NCBI RefSeq assembly: GCF_000372965.1
Contig: NZ_KB890024.1
Coordinates: 2,544,839 to 2,608,838, forward strand
Direction of reading: 5' to 3'
From: Hoeflea sp. 108
Lineage (GTDB): Bacteria > Pseudomonadota > Alphaproteobacteria > Rhizobiales > Rhizobiaceae
DNA: 64,000 nucleotides
Shown: positions 48,802 through 59,464 of the stretch, piece after piece
Position numbering within the stretch: position 1 is the first letter of the stretch
Layout of the letters: the number at the start of each line of letters is the position of its first letter
Translations under genes and position numbers: made by a program
The notes under the pieces: generated by a model
Databases searched by the model: none
What the model was told of the DNA's origin: nothing
What the model saw: the letters and a program-made list of their open reading frames with translations, nothing else

Positions 48802-50696
48802 ATGCTCGAAACGATGCGAAGTGCCGCTGGAACCTGGGTCGCGAAGCTGCTGCTTCTGCTGCTTGTGGTGAGCTTCGCCATCTGGGGCATTTCCGGACGC
48901 ATGCTACACGAATTCGGCGGCGACAAGGTCATCACCGCTGGCGGCACCTCTGTGTCCGCAGTCGAATATCGCCTCGCCTACGACCGCCAGCTCAATGTCA
49001 TGTCGCAGCAGTTCGGCCAGCGCCTGACTGCCGAACAGGCCAAGGCGCTCGGCATCGAGAACCAGGTCGTGGCGCAGCTCGTTGCAGGTGCGGTGCTCGA
49101 TGAGCAGGCGCGCAAGCTCGGCCTCGGCCTGTCCAAGGACCGCCTGGCACAGCTGACCTGGGACGATCCGACCTTCAAGGGTCCCGATGGCCAGTTCGAC
49201 CGCCGTGCATTCGAATACATCCTGCGCCAGATCGGCATGCGCCCCGAGGACTATCTTAAGAACCGCGGCCAGGTCGCCGTGCGCCAGCAGATCGTCGAGG
49301 CCGTTTCCGACGGCATGAAGGCGCCCGACACCTTCCTGCGAGCAGTAGCCCTTTATCGCGGCGAAGACCGCACCGTCGATTACCTCACCCTGCCGAAGTC
49401 GCTGGTCGAGCCAATCGCCCCTCCGGCTGCCGACGCGCTCAAGACCTGGTTTGAGGAAAACAAGAAGAACTACGCGGCACCCGAGTTCCGCAAGCTGAGC
49501 TATGTCAAGCTTGAGCCCGAGGACATCATGGACCTCGGCTCGGTGACCGACGAGCAGGTTCGCCAGGACTACGACAAGAACAAGTCGCACTTCACCACGC
49601 CAGAGACGCGCAAGATCGACCAACTGGTCTTCGCCAGCGCCGATGCGGCCAAGGCAGCGTCGGACGCGATCAAGGGCGGCACGGCATTCGACAAGATGGT
49701 CGCCGACCAGGGCAAGACCGCAGCAGACGTCGCGCTCGGCACCGTCACCAAGGACGTTATCGCCGACAAGGCGGTTGCTGAAGCCGCTTTCGCGCTGCAG
49801 GCCAACCAGGTCAGCGACGTCATTCAGGGCGCCTTCGGACCGGTGCTGGTCCGCGTCAGTGAAGTGACACCCGAGACAACCAAGCCTCTGGATGAGGTCA
49901 AGGACCAGATCCGCAAGGACCTGGCCCTGGCGGAAGCCAATCGCATCCTGCTCGACGTGCACGATTCCTACGAAGACGCGCGCGCTGGAGGCGATTCCAT
50001 GCAGTCGGCTGCCGACAAGCTGAAGCTCAAGGTCAACACCATCGAAGCGATCGACCGCGCCGGTCAGCGCCCTGACGGCACCGTCGTCAGCACCCTGCCG
50101 GACTCACGCAACCTGATCCAGGCCGTCTTCGAGGCGGAAGCCGGCATCGACAACCAGCCGCTCAACATCGGCACCAACGGCTTCGTGTTCTTCGAGGTCA
50201 ACGGCATCACGCCTGCCCGTGATCGTACGCTCGACGAGGTCCACGACAAGGTTGTGGCCGACTGGACTGCCGCCGAGACGACAAAGCGCCTCAAGGACAA
50301 GGCCGACGAGCTGGCAAAGCGCCTCAAGGACGGTACCGACCTCGCCACCATCGCCTCCGAGCTCAATCTCGAGAAGCAGACCAAGCGCGGCTTGAAGCGC
50401 GAGGCCGATGACGCCGACTTCGGTCGCGAAGGTGCTGCCGCCATGTTCGAGATGGGCCAGGGCGGCACCGGCGTCGTGCCCTCGCCGACCGGCGACGGCC
50501 AGATCCTGTTCAAGATCGTCGAGGTGTTTGAGCCGGCCGGCGCCGATGCCAGCACGGTTCCGGCAGACGCGCAGAAGTCCTTCGCCACCGGCATGTCGGA
50601 CGACCTGCTCGATCAGTTGGTGCAGCAACTGCAGGCCGAATACGGTGCAACCGTCAACCAGCAGGCCCTGGCCCGGGCAAGCACGGCACCGGCAAG

Positions 50697-50700
<4 letters not shown>
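48802..50700 (+). CDS. PpiD-like peptidylprolyl isomerase (SurA N-terminal domain)
   Basis: A 632-residue periplasmic folding factor anchored in the inner membrane. One transmembrane helix (LLLLLLVVSFAIWGISGRML, near residues 14-33) is followed by a SurA-type chaperone domain (VSAVEYRLAYDRQLNVMSQQ, AKALGIENQVVAQLVAGAVL), a parvulin-like rotamase region (LGTVTKDVIADKAVAEAAF, GPVLVRVSEVTPE) and a second C-terminal chaperone region. The exact isomerase activity is uncertain, as PpiD proteins can be inactive. ATG at 48802 starts just before the anchor. It overlaps trpD by four bases. Confidence 0.93.
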
Positions 50701-51707
<1,007 letters not shown>

Positions 51708-51711
51708 CACC

Positions 51712-52524
51712 ATGGCCGACATCCTCCGCCGCATCGAAGCCTACAAGCGCGACGAGATCGCAGCTGCCAAGGCCCGCCTGCCGCTCGGCGAACTGCAGGC
51801 GCAGGCACGCGATGCCGACACGCCGCGCGGCTTCCTCAAGGCGCTGGAAGCCAAGCGCCGCGAGGGCCGTTTCGGGCTGATCGCCGAGATCAAGAAGGCG
51901 AGCCCGTCCAAGGGCTTGATCCGCGCCGATTTCGATCCGCCGTCGCTGGCTCAAGCCTATGCCGGGGGCGGCGCCGCCTGCCTTTCTGTCCTGACCGACA
52001 CGCCGTCGTTCCAGGGCGCCCCGGAATTCCTCACCGCGGCGCGCAAGGCCTGCGCCCTGCCCGCGCTGCGCAAGGACTTCATGTTCGAGCCCTACCAGGT
52101 CTACGAAGCCCGTGCCTGGGGCGCGGACGCCATCCTGATAATCATGGCGAGCCTGAGCGACGACGATGCCAGCCGCCTCGAGGACACCGCCTTCGAGCTC
52201 GGCATGGATGCCCTGATCGAGGTGCATGACGAGGAAGAGACCGAGCGTGCGCTGAAGCTTGAATCGCGGCTCCTCGGCGTCAACAACCGTAACCTCAGGA
52301 CCTTCGAGGTGAGCCTCACCACGTCGGAGCGGCTGGCGCCGATGGTGCCGGCGGATCGCGTTCTGGTCGGCGAAAGCGGCATCTTCACCCATGACGATTG
52401 TCTGCGGCTGGAGAAGTCGGGCATCGGCAGCTTCCTCGTCGGCGAAAGCCTGATGCGTCAGTCCGACGTGGCGGCAGCGACCCGCTTGCTGCTCGAAGGC
52501 GCGCAGCAAGCGGCCGGAGCCTGA
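51712..52524 (+). CDS. trpC: Indole-3-glycerol phosphate synthase
   Basis: A 270-residue TIM-barrel enzyme, fourth step of tryptophan synthesis, not fused to TrpF. It shows ADILRRIEAYKRDEIAAAK, GLIAEIKKASPSKGLIRADF with the catalytic lysine, ALRKDFMFEPYQVYEARAWG, DALIEVHDEEETERAL, LGVNNRNLRTFEV and ESGIFTHDD. ATG at 51712 lies just after the trpD stop. It is followed by moaC after a 1-base gap. Confidence 0.97.
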   Translation: MADILRRIEAYKRDEIAAAKARLPLGELQAQARDADTPRGFLKALEAKRREGRFGLIAEIKKASPSKGLIRADFDPPSLAQAYAGGGAACLSVLTDTPSFQGAPEFLTAARKACALPALRKDFMFEPYQVYEARAWGADAILIIMASLSDDDASRLEDTAFELGMDALIEVHDEEETERALKLESRLLGVNNRNLRTFEVSLTTSERLAPMVPADRVLVGESGIFTHDDCLRLEKSGIGSFLVGESLMRQSDVAAATRLLLEGAQQAAGA

Positions 52525-52525
52525 C

Positions 52526-53008
52526 ATGGCAGCGGCGCTCACCCATATCGGTGCCGCGGGCGAAGCCAACATGGTCGATGTCGGCGACAAGGCCGAAACG
52601 ACCCGCACGGCGATCGCCGAAGGCATGATCGCCATGCGGCCCGAGACGCTTGATCTAATCCTCTCCGGCAACGCCAAGAAGGGCGACGTGCTGGGCACAG
52701 CGCGCATTGCCGGCATCATGGCGGCCAAGCGCACGCATGAGCTGATCCCGCTCTGCCATCCGATCCTGCTGACCAAGGTGACGGTTGAGATCGAGCCGGA
52801 CGAGACCCTGCCCGGCCTGCGCGTGACCGCACTTGCGCGCGTCACCGGCAAGACCGGCGTCGAGATGGAGGCGCTGACGGCTGCCTCAGTTGCCTGCCTG
52901 ACCATCTACGACATGGCCAAGGCGGCCGACCGCGGCATGGTGATTTCAGGCATCCGGCTGATCGAAAAGACCGGCGGCAAGTCGGGCGACTTCAAGGCGA
53001 CAGAATAG
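52526..53008 (+). CDS. moaC: Cyclic pyranopterin monophosphate synthase MoaC
   Basis: A 160-residue enzyme that forms cyclic pyranopterin monophosphate in molybdopterin synthesis. The family blocks ALTHIGAAGEANMVDVGDKA, GTARIAGIMAAKRTHELIPLCHP (in two parts around KRTHEL), KTGVEMEALTAAS and YDMAKAADRGM are present. It lies within a trpD-trpC-moaC-moeA run, one base apart from trpC and directly adjacent to moeA. The trp/moa mixing is common in rhizobia. Confidence 0.96.
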   Translation: MAAALTHIGAAGEANMVDVGDKAETTRTAIAEGMIAMRPETLDLILSGNAKKGDVLGTARIAGIMAAKRTHELIPLCHPILLTKVTVEIEPDETLPGLRVTALARVTGKTGVEMEALTAASVACLTIYDMAKAADRGMVISGIRLIEKTGGKSGDFKATE

Positions 53009-54214
53009 ATGGCACTGCTGCCGGTCACCGAGGCTCTCGAACGCCTGCTTGAAGGTGCCGCACCCACCGGCACGGATCGGGTTACCCTGCACGAGGCAGC
53101 CGACCGCGTTCTGGCGGCACCGCTGTACGCCTTGCGCACCCAGCCGCCTTTCGACGCCTCCGCCATGGACGGCTATGCTGTCAGGGCAGCAGACATCGCC
53201 ACGCTTCCGGCGAAACTTTCAGTCATCGGCCAGGCCCCGGCGGGACGACAATTCACCGGGACCGTCAGTACGGGACAGGCAGTGCGCATCTTCACCGGAG
53301 CGCCGGTTCCCGCGGGGGCGGACACCGTGGTGATCCAGGAAAACGCGCGTGATCTCGGCAATGGTGCGGTCGAAGTGCTGGAACCGACAGATCCCGGCCG
53401 CAACATTCGCCTCAGCGGCCTCGATTTCAGCGAAGGCGACCTCATCCTCGACGCCGGCCGCCTGCTCGATCCGGCAGCCCTCTCGCTGATCGCCTCCGCC
53501 AATCACCCCGACGTCCAGGTGGTGCGCGCACCACTGGTCGCGATCATCGCCACCGGCGACGAGCTTCTGCTGCCGGGTAGCACGCCCGGCCCCGACCAGA
53601 TCATCTCGTCCAACGCCTATGGCGTCGCTGCAATTGCCCGCTCGATCGGCGCTCGTGTGCTCGACCTCGGCATAGCCGCCGACAGCACGGACGCCATCTC
53701 GGGGTTGGTCCAGAAAGCACTCGACGCCAAGGCCGATGTCATCGTCACACTGGGCGGTGCGTCCGTCGGCGACCACGACCTAGTGCATCGCGTGTTAACC
53801 GGCCTCGGCATGGATCTTTCGTTCTGGAAGATCGCCATGCGCCCCGGCAAACCGCTGATGTTTGGTCGCCTCGGCGCGACGCGCTGCGTCGGCCTGCCCG
53901 GCAATCCGGTCGCGAGCCTCATCTGCTCGCACATCTTCCTGAAGCCGCTGCTGGCAAAATTGGGCGGACGCTCTCACGTCGCCGACATCAGGGACGGTGT
54001 GCTCGATACGCCGATGCCGGCCAACGATCTGCGTCAGGATTTTGTCCGCGCTGTCGCACGCCAGACCCTTGATGGGCTCGTCGTCACGCCGTTTACGGTG
54101 CAGGATTCGTCCATGCTCCGGACGCTGGCCGACGCCAATTGCGCTGTTATCCGCGGCCCCTTTGCGGAACCGGCCGAATCCGGCAGTGCCTGCCGCGTGC
54201 TGATGCTGCGCTGA
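53009..54214 (+). CDS. moeA: Molybdopterin molybdenumtransferase MoeA
   Basis: A 401-residue enzyme that inserts molybdate into adenylated molybdopterin. Features are RTQPPFDASAMDGYAVRAAD near residue 45, IFTGAPVPAGADTVV, the MoCF-biosynthesis domain with IIATGDELLLPGS and VTLGGASVGDHDLV, and the LPGNPVASLICS motif. It begins directly after the moaC stop with no spacer. The 3' flank contains the LexA region. Confidence 0.96.
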   Translation: MALLPVTEALERLLEGAAPTGTDRVTLHEAADRVLAAPLYALRTQPPFDASAMDGYAVRAADIATLPAKLSVIGQAPAGRQFTGTVSTGQAVRIFTGAPVPAGADTVVIQENARDLGNGAVEVLEPTDPGRNIRLSGLDFSEGDLILDAGRLLDPAALSLIASANHPDVQVVRAPLVAIIATGDELLLPGSTPGPDQIISSNAYGVAAIARSIGARVLDLGIAADSTDAISGLVQKALDAKADVIVTLGGASVGDHDLVHRVLTGLGMDLSFWKIAMRPGKPLMFGRLGATRCVGLPGNPVASLICSHIFLKPLLAKLGGRSHVADIRDGVLDTPMPANDLRQDFVRAVARQTLDGLVVTPFTVQDSSMLRTLADANCAVIRGPFAEPAESGSACRVLMLR

Positions 54215-54255
54215 ACAATCCCGCCGATAACCTTCACGAAATTTAAACAGTTGCG

Positions 54256-54296
54256 GAACACAACTGGAACAGATAGTGTTTGTTCCGGGTTTGTTT
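54256..54296 (+). promoter_or_regulatory. LexA (SOS) box pair upstream of lexA
   Basis: GAAC-ACAACTG-GAAC (54256-54270) matches the alphaproteobacterial SOS box GAAC-N7-GAAC exactly. A second, degenerate copy in the reverse sense, GTTC-CGGGTTT-GTTT, lies at 54282-54296. Both sit within 70 bases of the lexA ATG, so lexA should repress itself. Confidence 0.85.
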
Positions 54297-54321
54297 TTCT
54301 CGCGATTCCTTGGGGGCGGCG

Positions 54322-55038
54322 ATGCTGACGCGCAAACAACATGAGCTTCTGCTGTTCATCCATGAGCGGTTGAAGGAGGCGGGCATCCCTCCATCCTTCG
54401 ATGAAATGAAGGAAGCGCTCGACCTCGCCTCCAAGTCCGGCATCCATCGCCTGATCACCGCACTCGAGGAACGCGGCTTCATCCGCCGCCTGCCCAACAG
54501 GGCACGAGCGCTCGAAGTGCTGCGCCTGCCCGACTCGATTGCGCCCGGTCTCAACGCTGCCAGGAAGTTCTCGCCAAGCGTCATCGAAGGGTCGCTTGGC
54601 CGCAAGCCCGAGCCGTCGCGCCCGGCCGCTGCAAGCAACGACGACGATGCCGTGTCCGCCATTGCCATTCCAGTCATGGGACGGATCGCTGCGGGTGTGC
54701 CGATCGACGCGATCCAGCACCGGACACACACCATTTCGGTGCCGCCAGACATGATCATGGGCGGCGAGCACTATGCGCTTGAGGTCAAAGGCGACTCGAT
54801 GATCGAGGCCGGCATTTTCGACGGCGACACTGTCATCATCCGGAATGCCAGTACCGCGAGCCCCGGCGAGATCGTCGTGGCCCTCGTCGACGACGAGGAG
54901 GCGACGCTGAAACGTTTCCGCCGCAAGGGCGCCTCGATCGCTCTGGAGGCAGCCAATCCCGCCTATGAGACCCGCATCTTCGGGCCAGACAGGGTCAAGG
55001 TGCAGGGCAAGCTCGTCGGGCTGATCCGCCGCTACTAG
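54322..55038 (+). CDS. lexA: Repressor LexA
   Basis: A 238-residue SOS repressor. The winged helix-turn-helix DNA-binding domain (1-70) includes SGIHRLITALEERGFIRRLP. The self-cleavage site is Ala124-Gly125 (GRIAAGVPI), and the catalytic pair Ser159 (EVKGDSMIEAG) and Lys197 (EATLKRF) is present. ATG at 54322 gives the usual start MLTRKQHELL. It is autoregulated by the box at 54256. It is followed by a 174-base spacer with no gene before the convergent comEC end. Confidence 0.96.
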   Translation: MLTRKQHELLLFIHERLKEAGIPPSFDEMKEALDLASKSGIHRLITALEERGFIRRLPNRARALEVLRLPDSIAPGLNAARKFSPSVIEGSLGRKPEPSRPAAASNDDDAVSAIAIPVMGRIAAGVPIDAIQHRTHTISVPPDMIMGGEHYALEVKGDSMIEAGIFDGDTVIIRNASTASPGEIVVALVDDEEATLKRFRRKGASIALEAANPAYETRIFGPDRVKVQGKLVGLIRRY

Positions 55039-55212
55039 GGCAACTCCCAGAAGACGAAGCGTTTTCCGTCTCAAGTTGTGTAAGAGCAAAGACATTGAGC
55101 GTGGCCGCAATCCGAGGAGAGCGGAAATGGCGATGGTAGTCTTGAGATGCTTCGAGGCCGTATAGACCGCAGTTTCGAGCTTGCCGCATATGGCACGCTT
55201 GCCTGCGGTGGG

Positions 55213-57759
55213 CTATTCGGTCGTCGCGTTGTCTGGCTGTTTTCTCACCGCCTCTTGGCGATTGGGTGCAAGTCCCCTCGCCTCGCGGGAAAATTGGCGG
55301 TGCGCATGCCATGGCCGGTAGGGCTCGGTGATGGCATATTCGACCGATAGCACCGACGCGCCGCCCGCCACGACTGGCGTCAGATAGACCGCGGCGCTGC
55401 CCAGACGCGCCAGATCGCGCTTGGTCACTACGGTTGCGACCTGCCCGCCACAGACATCTCCAGCAGTCGCATCGTCGATGACGACGAGTGCAGCCGTTCG
55501 GCAGACTTGCCACGCCGCAGCAGCATTGGACGCGTGGACAACCGTCGCGCCGGATTGATGTCGAAGCGTGCACAAACCCGCGGAGCAGTGGAAGGCACTT
55601 GCGCCGGCGACGGTTTTGACGGCGTCCTCAGCTGGCGCAAGGCCTTTGGCCCGACCATTCGCAGGAAGGCTCTGCGGCGCGGCCCCAAAGCGTGGGCCAT
55701 CGGCCGCCGGAGCTGCGGTCCCTCTGGTCTTCTCTGCATCCTGCGACGGCTTGCTAAGCTCTTCCACCGCCAACGCCCGCATCCAGTTGTCTGACGTGAA
55801 CTGGTTTGGCCTTGGCCTGTTGACCGCGAGCTTGCCATCGTCGGTGGCGACGCCGACGAGGCGTCCATCTTCGGCCACGAGCACATCCGGCGACGGCGCG
55901 ACGCCGATGACGAGCACGCCGGCCACGACGAATGGCACTGCGGCAAGGCGCAGCCAGGTCGTCGCCGTCGCAGCGACGACAAGGGCTATTGTCACCAGCA
56001 CGACCGACCAGGTCGATACCAGCCCGACGGCGTCCAGCGGCGAGCGGTCGGAAATCCATTCGGCCATGGCGATCATGACGCGCAAACCGGCGCCCATGAC
56101 ATCGAGGAACGGCCCATCCAGTCCGAAGGGCATGGCTAGGCTGGCGAACACCGCGAACGGCATCACCAGCACCGATACGACAGGCATGACCGCCAGATTG
56201 GCGACGAGGCTGAGCGGCGACACACGCTGGAAATGCCAGGCGCCGAACACTGCCGTGGCGACACCGGCGATGATGGAGGTAGCGACAAGGCCGACTGTGG
56301 CGTTGCGCCCCCAGTGCCAGGCACGCGACCACAATGTCATCTCGCCAACAGGCTGTGCCTGCTCCTCACGGCGCTCGGACCACCAGCCATAGGCCCCGAC
56401 GAGTGCTGCGGTGGCGGCAAACGACATCTGGAAGCTCGGACCGACCACCTCATGCGGCGACACCAGAATGACGATGATGGCGGAAATGGCGAGATTGCGC
56501 ATCGTCAGCGCAGCACGATCAAACAGCACCGCAGTCAACATCACGGCCAGCATGACGAAGCTGCGCTGGGCCGCCACCTCTCCGCCCGAGATGAACAGAT
56601 AGGCGGCAATGCCGACCAGGGCGACGACGGCGGCGTATTTCTTGACGGGATGCCGCGATGCGAAATCCGGGAAGGCGGCAAAGCCAAGACGCATAAGGAA
56701 CATCACCGTGCCGGCAACCATCGCCATATGCAGGCCGGAGATCGAGATGATGTGATAGAGCCCTGTTCGGCGGAGAGCCTCATTGACATCTTCGGGGATG
56801 CCGCCACGCACGCCGACCACAAGTGCTGCCGCGATCTCGCCTTCGGCACCGCCAATACGCTGGCGGATGCGCTCAGCAACTCGGTCACGGGCATTCGCCA
56901 CCCAGGCCAACATACTTTGAGTTGGCGTCTGCTCTGTCGTCGAGGCCGCCAGATCTGGCCCCTTCATGAAGAACCCGCTTGCGCCGATGCCGTCGAAATA
57001 GCTCTCGAAGGAAAAGTCGTAGCTGCCGGGGCGCACCGGCCCCGATGGCGGCATGAGCCTGGCGTAGCCCTGCACCGTCGAGCCGGCGACCAGACCTTCA
57101 GGCGCTTGGCGGGCGACGAGCCTTACCCTATCGGGGGCAAAACGCAGCCTGGGTCTCGCGGTCGTAGCCACATCGATGGTAAGGCGCAGACGCCCCTTGT
57201 CGAGATGGTCGATGTCCACCACCCTCCCGCTCAGGGTGGTCGAAACCTCGGCGCCGAGCATCTTTGTAGCCATCCTCATGGTTTCAACCTTGGCGGCGAC
57301 CAGGCCGAGCGCCATGCAGGCCCAGGCCGCTAGTCCGAGATGGACGATCCTGCGCGACCGGGCCAGCACGCAAAGCGCAAGCATGAGCCCGAACGCCGCC
57401 ACGAGAGGCAGCAGCTCGGGCTCATTGCGCAGGTTGAAATAGATCAACGCGCCCAGGGCGAGGAAGACCGGGACCAGCATGAATGCCGCACCGCGTTCGA
57501 GCTCGGCCTCGACGGCAAGCTGAACCCGAGCGGTTCGCAGCCTCCTGGCCAGATCCGATCCAGCCAGCCACAGACGATCCGAGACGTCCCCGAAGAGGGT
57601 TGGGGCCGTGGCTTCCGCGGCATTGCCGGGCGCGTCGGGCAGTCGTTCGGGCGCTGGGATCAAAGTCGGAAGCGCAGCCGGACGGTTCAGCAAGTCGCGC
57701 TCGCTGACCTCCACCGCCGGACTTTCTCCGGCCTGCCCCTCCCGCACCCGGTCGCCCAT
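55213..57759 (-). CDS. comEC: ComEC/Rec2 family competence protein
   Basis: An 848-residue membrane protein of the ComEC DNA-uptake family. Hydrophobic segments begin near residue 90, followed by an OB-like soluble region (LSGRVVDIDHLDKGRLRLTI), and then the competence domain with many helices and the signature HIISISGLHMAMVAG. The C-terminal soluble part (from about residue 640) shows no HxHxDH metallo-beta-lactamase motif, so a nuclease function is unlikely. It converges on lexA and diverges from gltX. Whether the organism is competent cannot be told from this gene alone. Confidence 0.92.
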   Translation of the reverse strand: MGDRVREGQAGESPAVEVSERDLLNRPAALPTLIPAPERLPDAPGNAAEATAPTLFGDVSDRLWLAGSDLARRLRTARVQLAVEAELERGAAFMLVPVFLALGALIYFNLRNEPELLPLVAAFGLMLALCVLARSRRIVHLGLAAWACMALGLVAAKVETMRMATKMLGAEVSTTLSGRVVDIDHLDKGRLRLTIDVATTARPRLRFAPDRVRLVARQAPEGLVAGSTVQGYARLMPPSGPVRPGSYDFSFESYFDGIGASGFFMKGPDLAASTTEQTPTQSMLAWVANARDRVAERIRQRIGGAEGEIAAALVVGVRGGIPEDVNEALRRTGLYHIISISGLHMAMVAGTVMFLMRLGFAAFPDFASRHPVKKYAAVVALVGIAAYLFISGGEVAAQRSFVMLAVMLTAVLFDRAALTMRNLAISAIIVILVSPHEVVGPSFQMSFAATAALVGAYGWWSERREEQAQPVGEMTLWSRAWHWGRNATVGLVATSIIAGVATAVFGAWHFQRVSPLSLVANLAVMPVVSVLVMPFAVFASLAMPFGLDGPFLDVMGAGLRVMIAMAEWISDRSPLDAVGLVSTWSVVLVTIALVVAATATTWLRLAAVPFVVAGVLVIGVAPSPDVLVAEDGRLVGVATDDGKLAVNRPRPNQFTSDNWMRALAVEELSKPSQDAEKTRGTAAPAADGPRFGAAPQSLPANGRAKGLAPAEDAVKTVAGASAFHCSAGLCTLRHQSGATVVHASNAAAAWQVCRTAALVVIDDATAGDVCGGQVATVVTKRDLARLGSAAVYLTPVVAGGASVLSVEYAITEPYRPWHAHRQFSREARGLAPNRQEAVRKQPDNATTE

Positions 57760-57868
57760 CGGGCCTGCCTCTTGCGCCCCTGACCTTCTATGCTACATCA
57801 ACGCCACCGAAACACCATGCGCCGCCGGTCCTCCGGCCGGGCGACGCCATGCTTCCTTGGAATCTGCT

Positions 57869-59287
57869 ATGTCCGTCGTCACCCGCTTCGCCCCCTCGCC
57901 CACCGGCTATCTGCATATCGGTGGTGCGCGTACCGCCCTGTTCAACTGGCTCTATGCCCACCACACCGGCGGCAAGATGCTGCTGCGCATCGAGGATACC
58001 GACCGCGAACGCTCGACCGATGCTGCAACCGCCGCGATCCTCGAGGGCCTGACCTGGCTGGGACTCACCTGGGAAGGTGCGCCCATCTCGCAGTTCGAGC
58101 GCGCCCCGCGCCACCGCGAAGTGGCCGAGGAACTCGTTCGCATGGGCAAGGCCTATTATTGCTACACCACGCCGACCGAGCTCGACGAGATGCGTGAAAA
58201 GGCCCGCGCCGAAGGCCGCCCGCCGCGCTATGACGGACGCTGGCGCGACCGCGATGCTTCCGAGGCGCCTGAAGGCGTGAAACCGGTCATCCGCATCAAG
58301 GCGCCGCAGGAAGGCGAGACGCTGGTGCGCGACCGCGTGCAGGGTGACGTTCGCTTCCCCAACAAGGATCTCGACGATTTCATCATTCTGCGTTCGGACG
58401 GCGTGCCGACCTACATGCATGCGGTCGTCGTCGACGACCATGACATGGGCGTGACCCACATCATCCGCGGGGACGATCACCTTACCAATGCCGCGCGCCA
58501 GACCGTCATCTATGACGCCATGGGCTGGGACGTGCCTGTGATGTCGCACATTCCGCTGATCCATGGCGCCGACGGCGCCAAGCTGTCCAAGCGTCACGGC
58601 GCGCTCGGTGTCGATGCCTATCGCGGCATGGGCTACCTGCCCGAGGCGCTGCTCAACTATCTCGCCCGTCTCGGCTGGAGCCACGGCGACGACGAGGTGA
58701 TGAGCATTGAAAACATGATCGCCTGGTTCGAGATCGAGGACGTCAACAAGGGTGCTGCCCGCTTCGACTTCGCCAAGCTGGAAGCGCTGAACGGCGTCCA
58801 TATGCGCCAGATGGACGACGCCAAGCTGCTCGACATCTTCGTGGCCACTCTGCCCTATCTGCCCAACGGCGCGACCGTGGCCGACGGACTCAACGACAAG
58901 ACGAAAGCGCAGCTGCTCGCGGCGATGCCCGGCCTGAAGGAGCGCGCAAAGACACTCATCGAGCTCGCCGATGGCGCAGCCTTCCTGTTTGCTCAGCGTC
59001 CGCTGCCGCTCGACGAGAAGGCAGCGACCCTGCTCAACGACGCGGCAAAGGCCATCCTCAAAGGTGTGCATGGGGCACTCAGCTCCGTCGACTCAGGCTG
59101 GAGTGCAGCTTCCGCCGAAGCTGCCGTCCGCGAGTTCGCAACACGCGAAAATGTGAAGCTGGGCGCCGTGGCACAGCCGTTGCGTGCCGCCCTGACGGGT
59201 AAGAGCACCTCTCCTGGGGTGTTCGATGTTCTGGAGGTTCTGGGGCGCGACGAAAGTCTGAGCCGCATTTCCGATCAAATCGATTAG
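57869..59287 (+). CDS. gltX: Glutamate--tRNA ligase
   Basis: A 472-residue class I aminoacyl-tRNA synthetase that charges tRNA(Glu). The HIGH signature is in RFAPSPTGYLHIGGARTAL and the KMSKS equivalent is GAKLSKRHGA; IRGDDHLTNAARQ is a conserved glutamate-binding region. The C-terminal helical anticodon-binding domain ends with VFDVLEVLGRDESLSRI. ATG at 57869 begins MSVVTRFAPSP; the frame open upstream has no similarity. It diverges from comEC and is followed by gltA on the same strand after 177 bases. Confidence 0.97.
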   Translation: MSVVTRFAPSPTGYLHIGGARTALFNWLYAHHTGGKMLLRIEDTDRERSTDAATAAILEGLTWLGLTWEGAPISQFERAPRHREVAEELVRMGKAYYCYTTPTELDEMREKARAEGRPPRYDGRWRDRDASEAPEGVKPVIRIKAPQEGETLVRDRVQGDVRFPNKDLDDFIILRSDGVPTYMHAVVVDDHDMGVTHIIRGDDHLTNAARQTVIYDAMGWDVPVMSHIPLIHGADGAKLSKRHGALGVDAYRGMGYLPEALLNYLARLGWSHGDDEVMSIENMIAWFEIEDVNKGAARFDFAKLEALNGVHMRQMDDAKLLDIFVATLPYLPNGATVADGLNDKTKAQLLAAMPGLKERAKTLIELADGAAFLFAQRPLPLDEKAATLLNDAAKAILKGVHGALSSVDSGWSAASAEAAVREFATRENVKLGAVAQPLRAALTGKSTSPGVFDVLEVLGRDESLSRISDQID

Positions 59288-59464
59288 GTCAGCAGTGCTT
59301 TCCTAGTTTTGCATTGAAATGAGGCTATTGCGGTGCAACATTGCGGCAACAAGCCAATTTGACAGCAGCGGGGAAGCTGGAAGGCAAGTTCAAGCGTTCC
59401 GGGCAAAGGGTTTGCTTGTTGAAATTTCGCCGTCTTGCGGCGGCTGAGCACTAAGGAGAATGCG

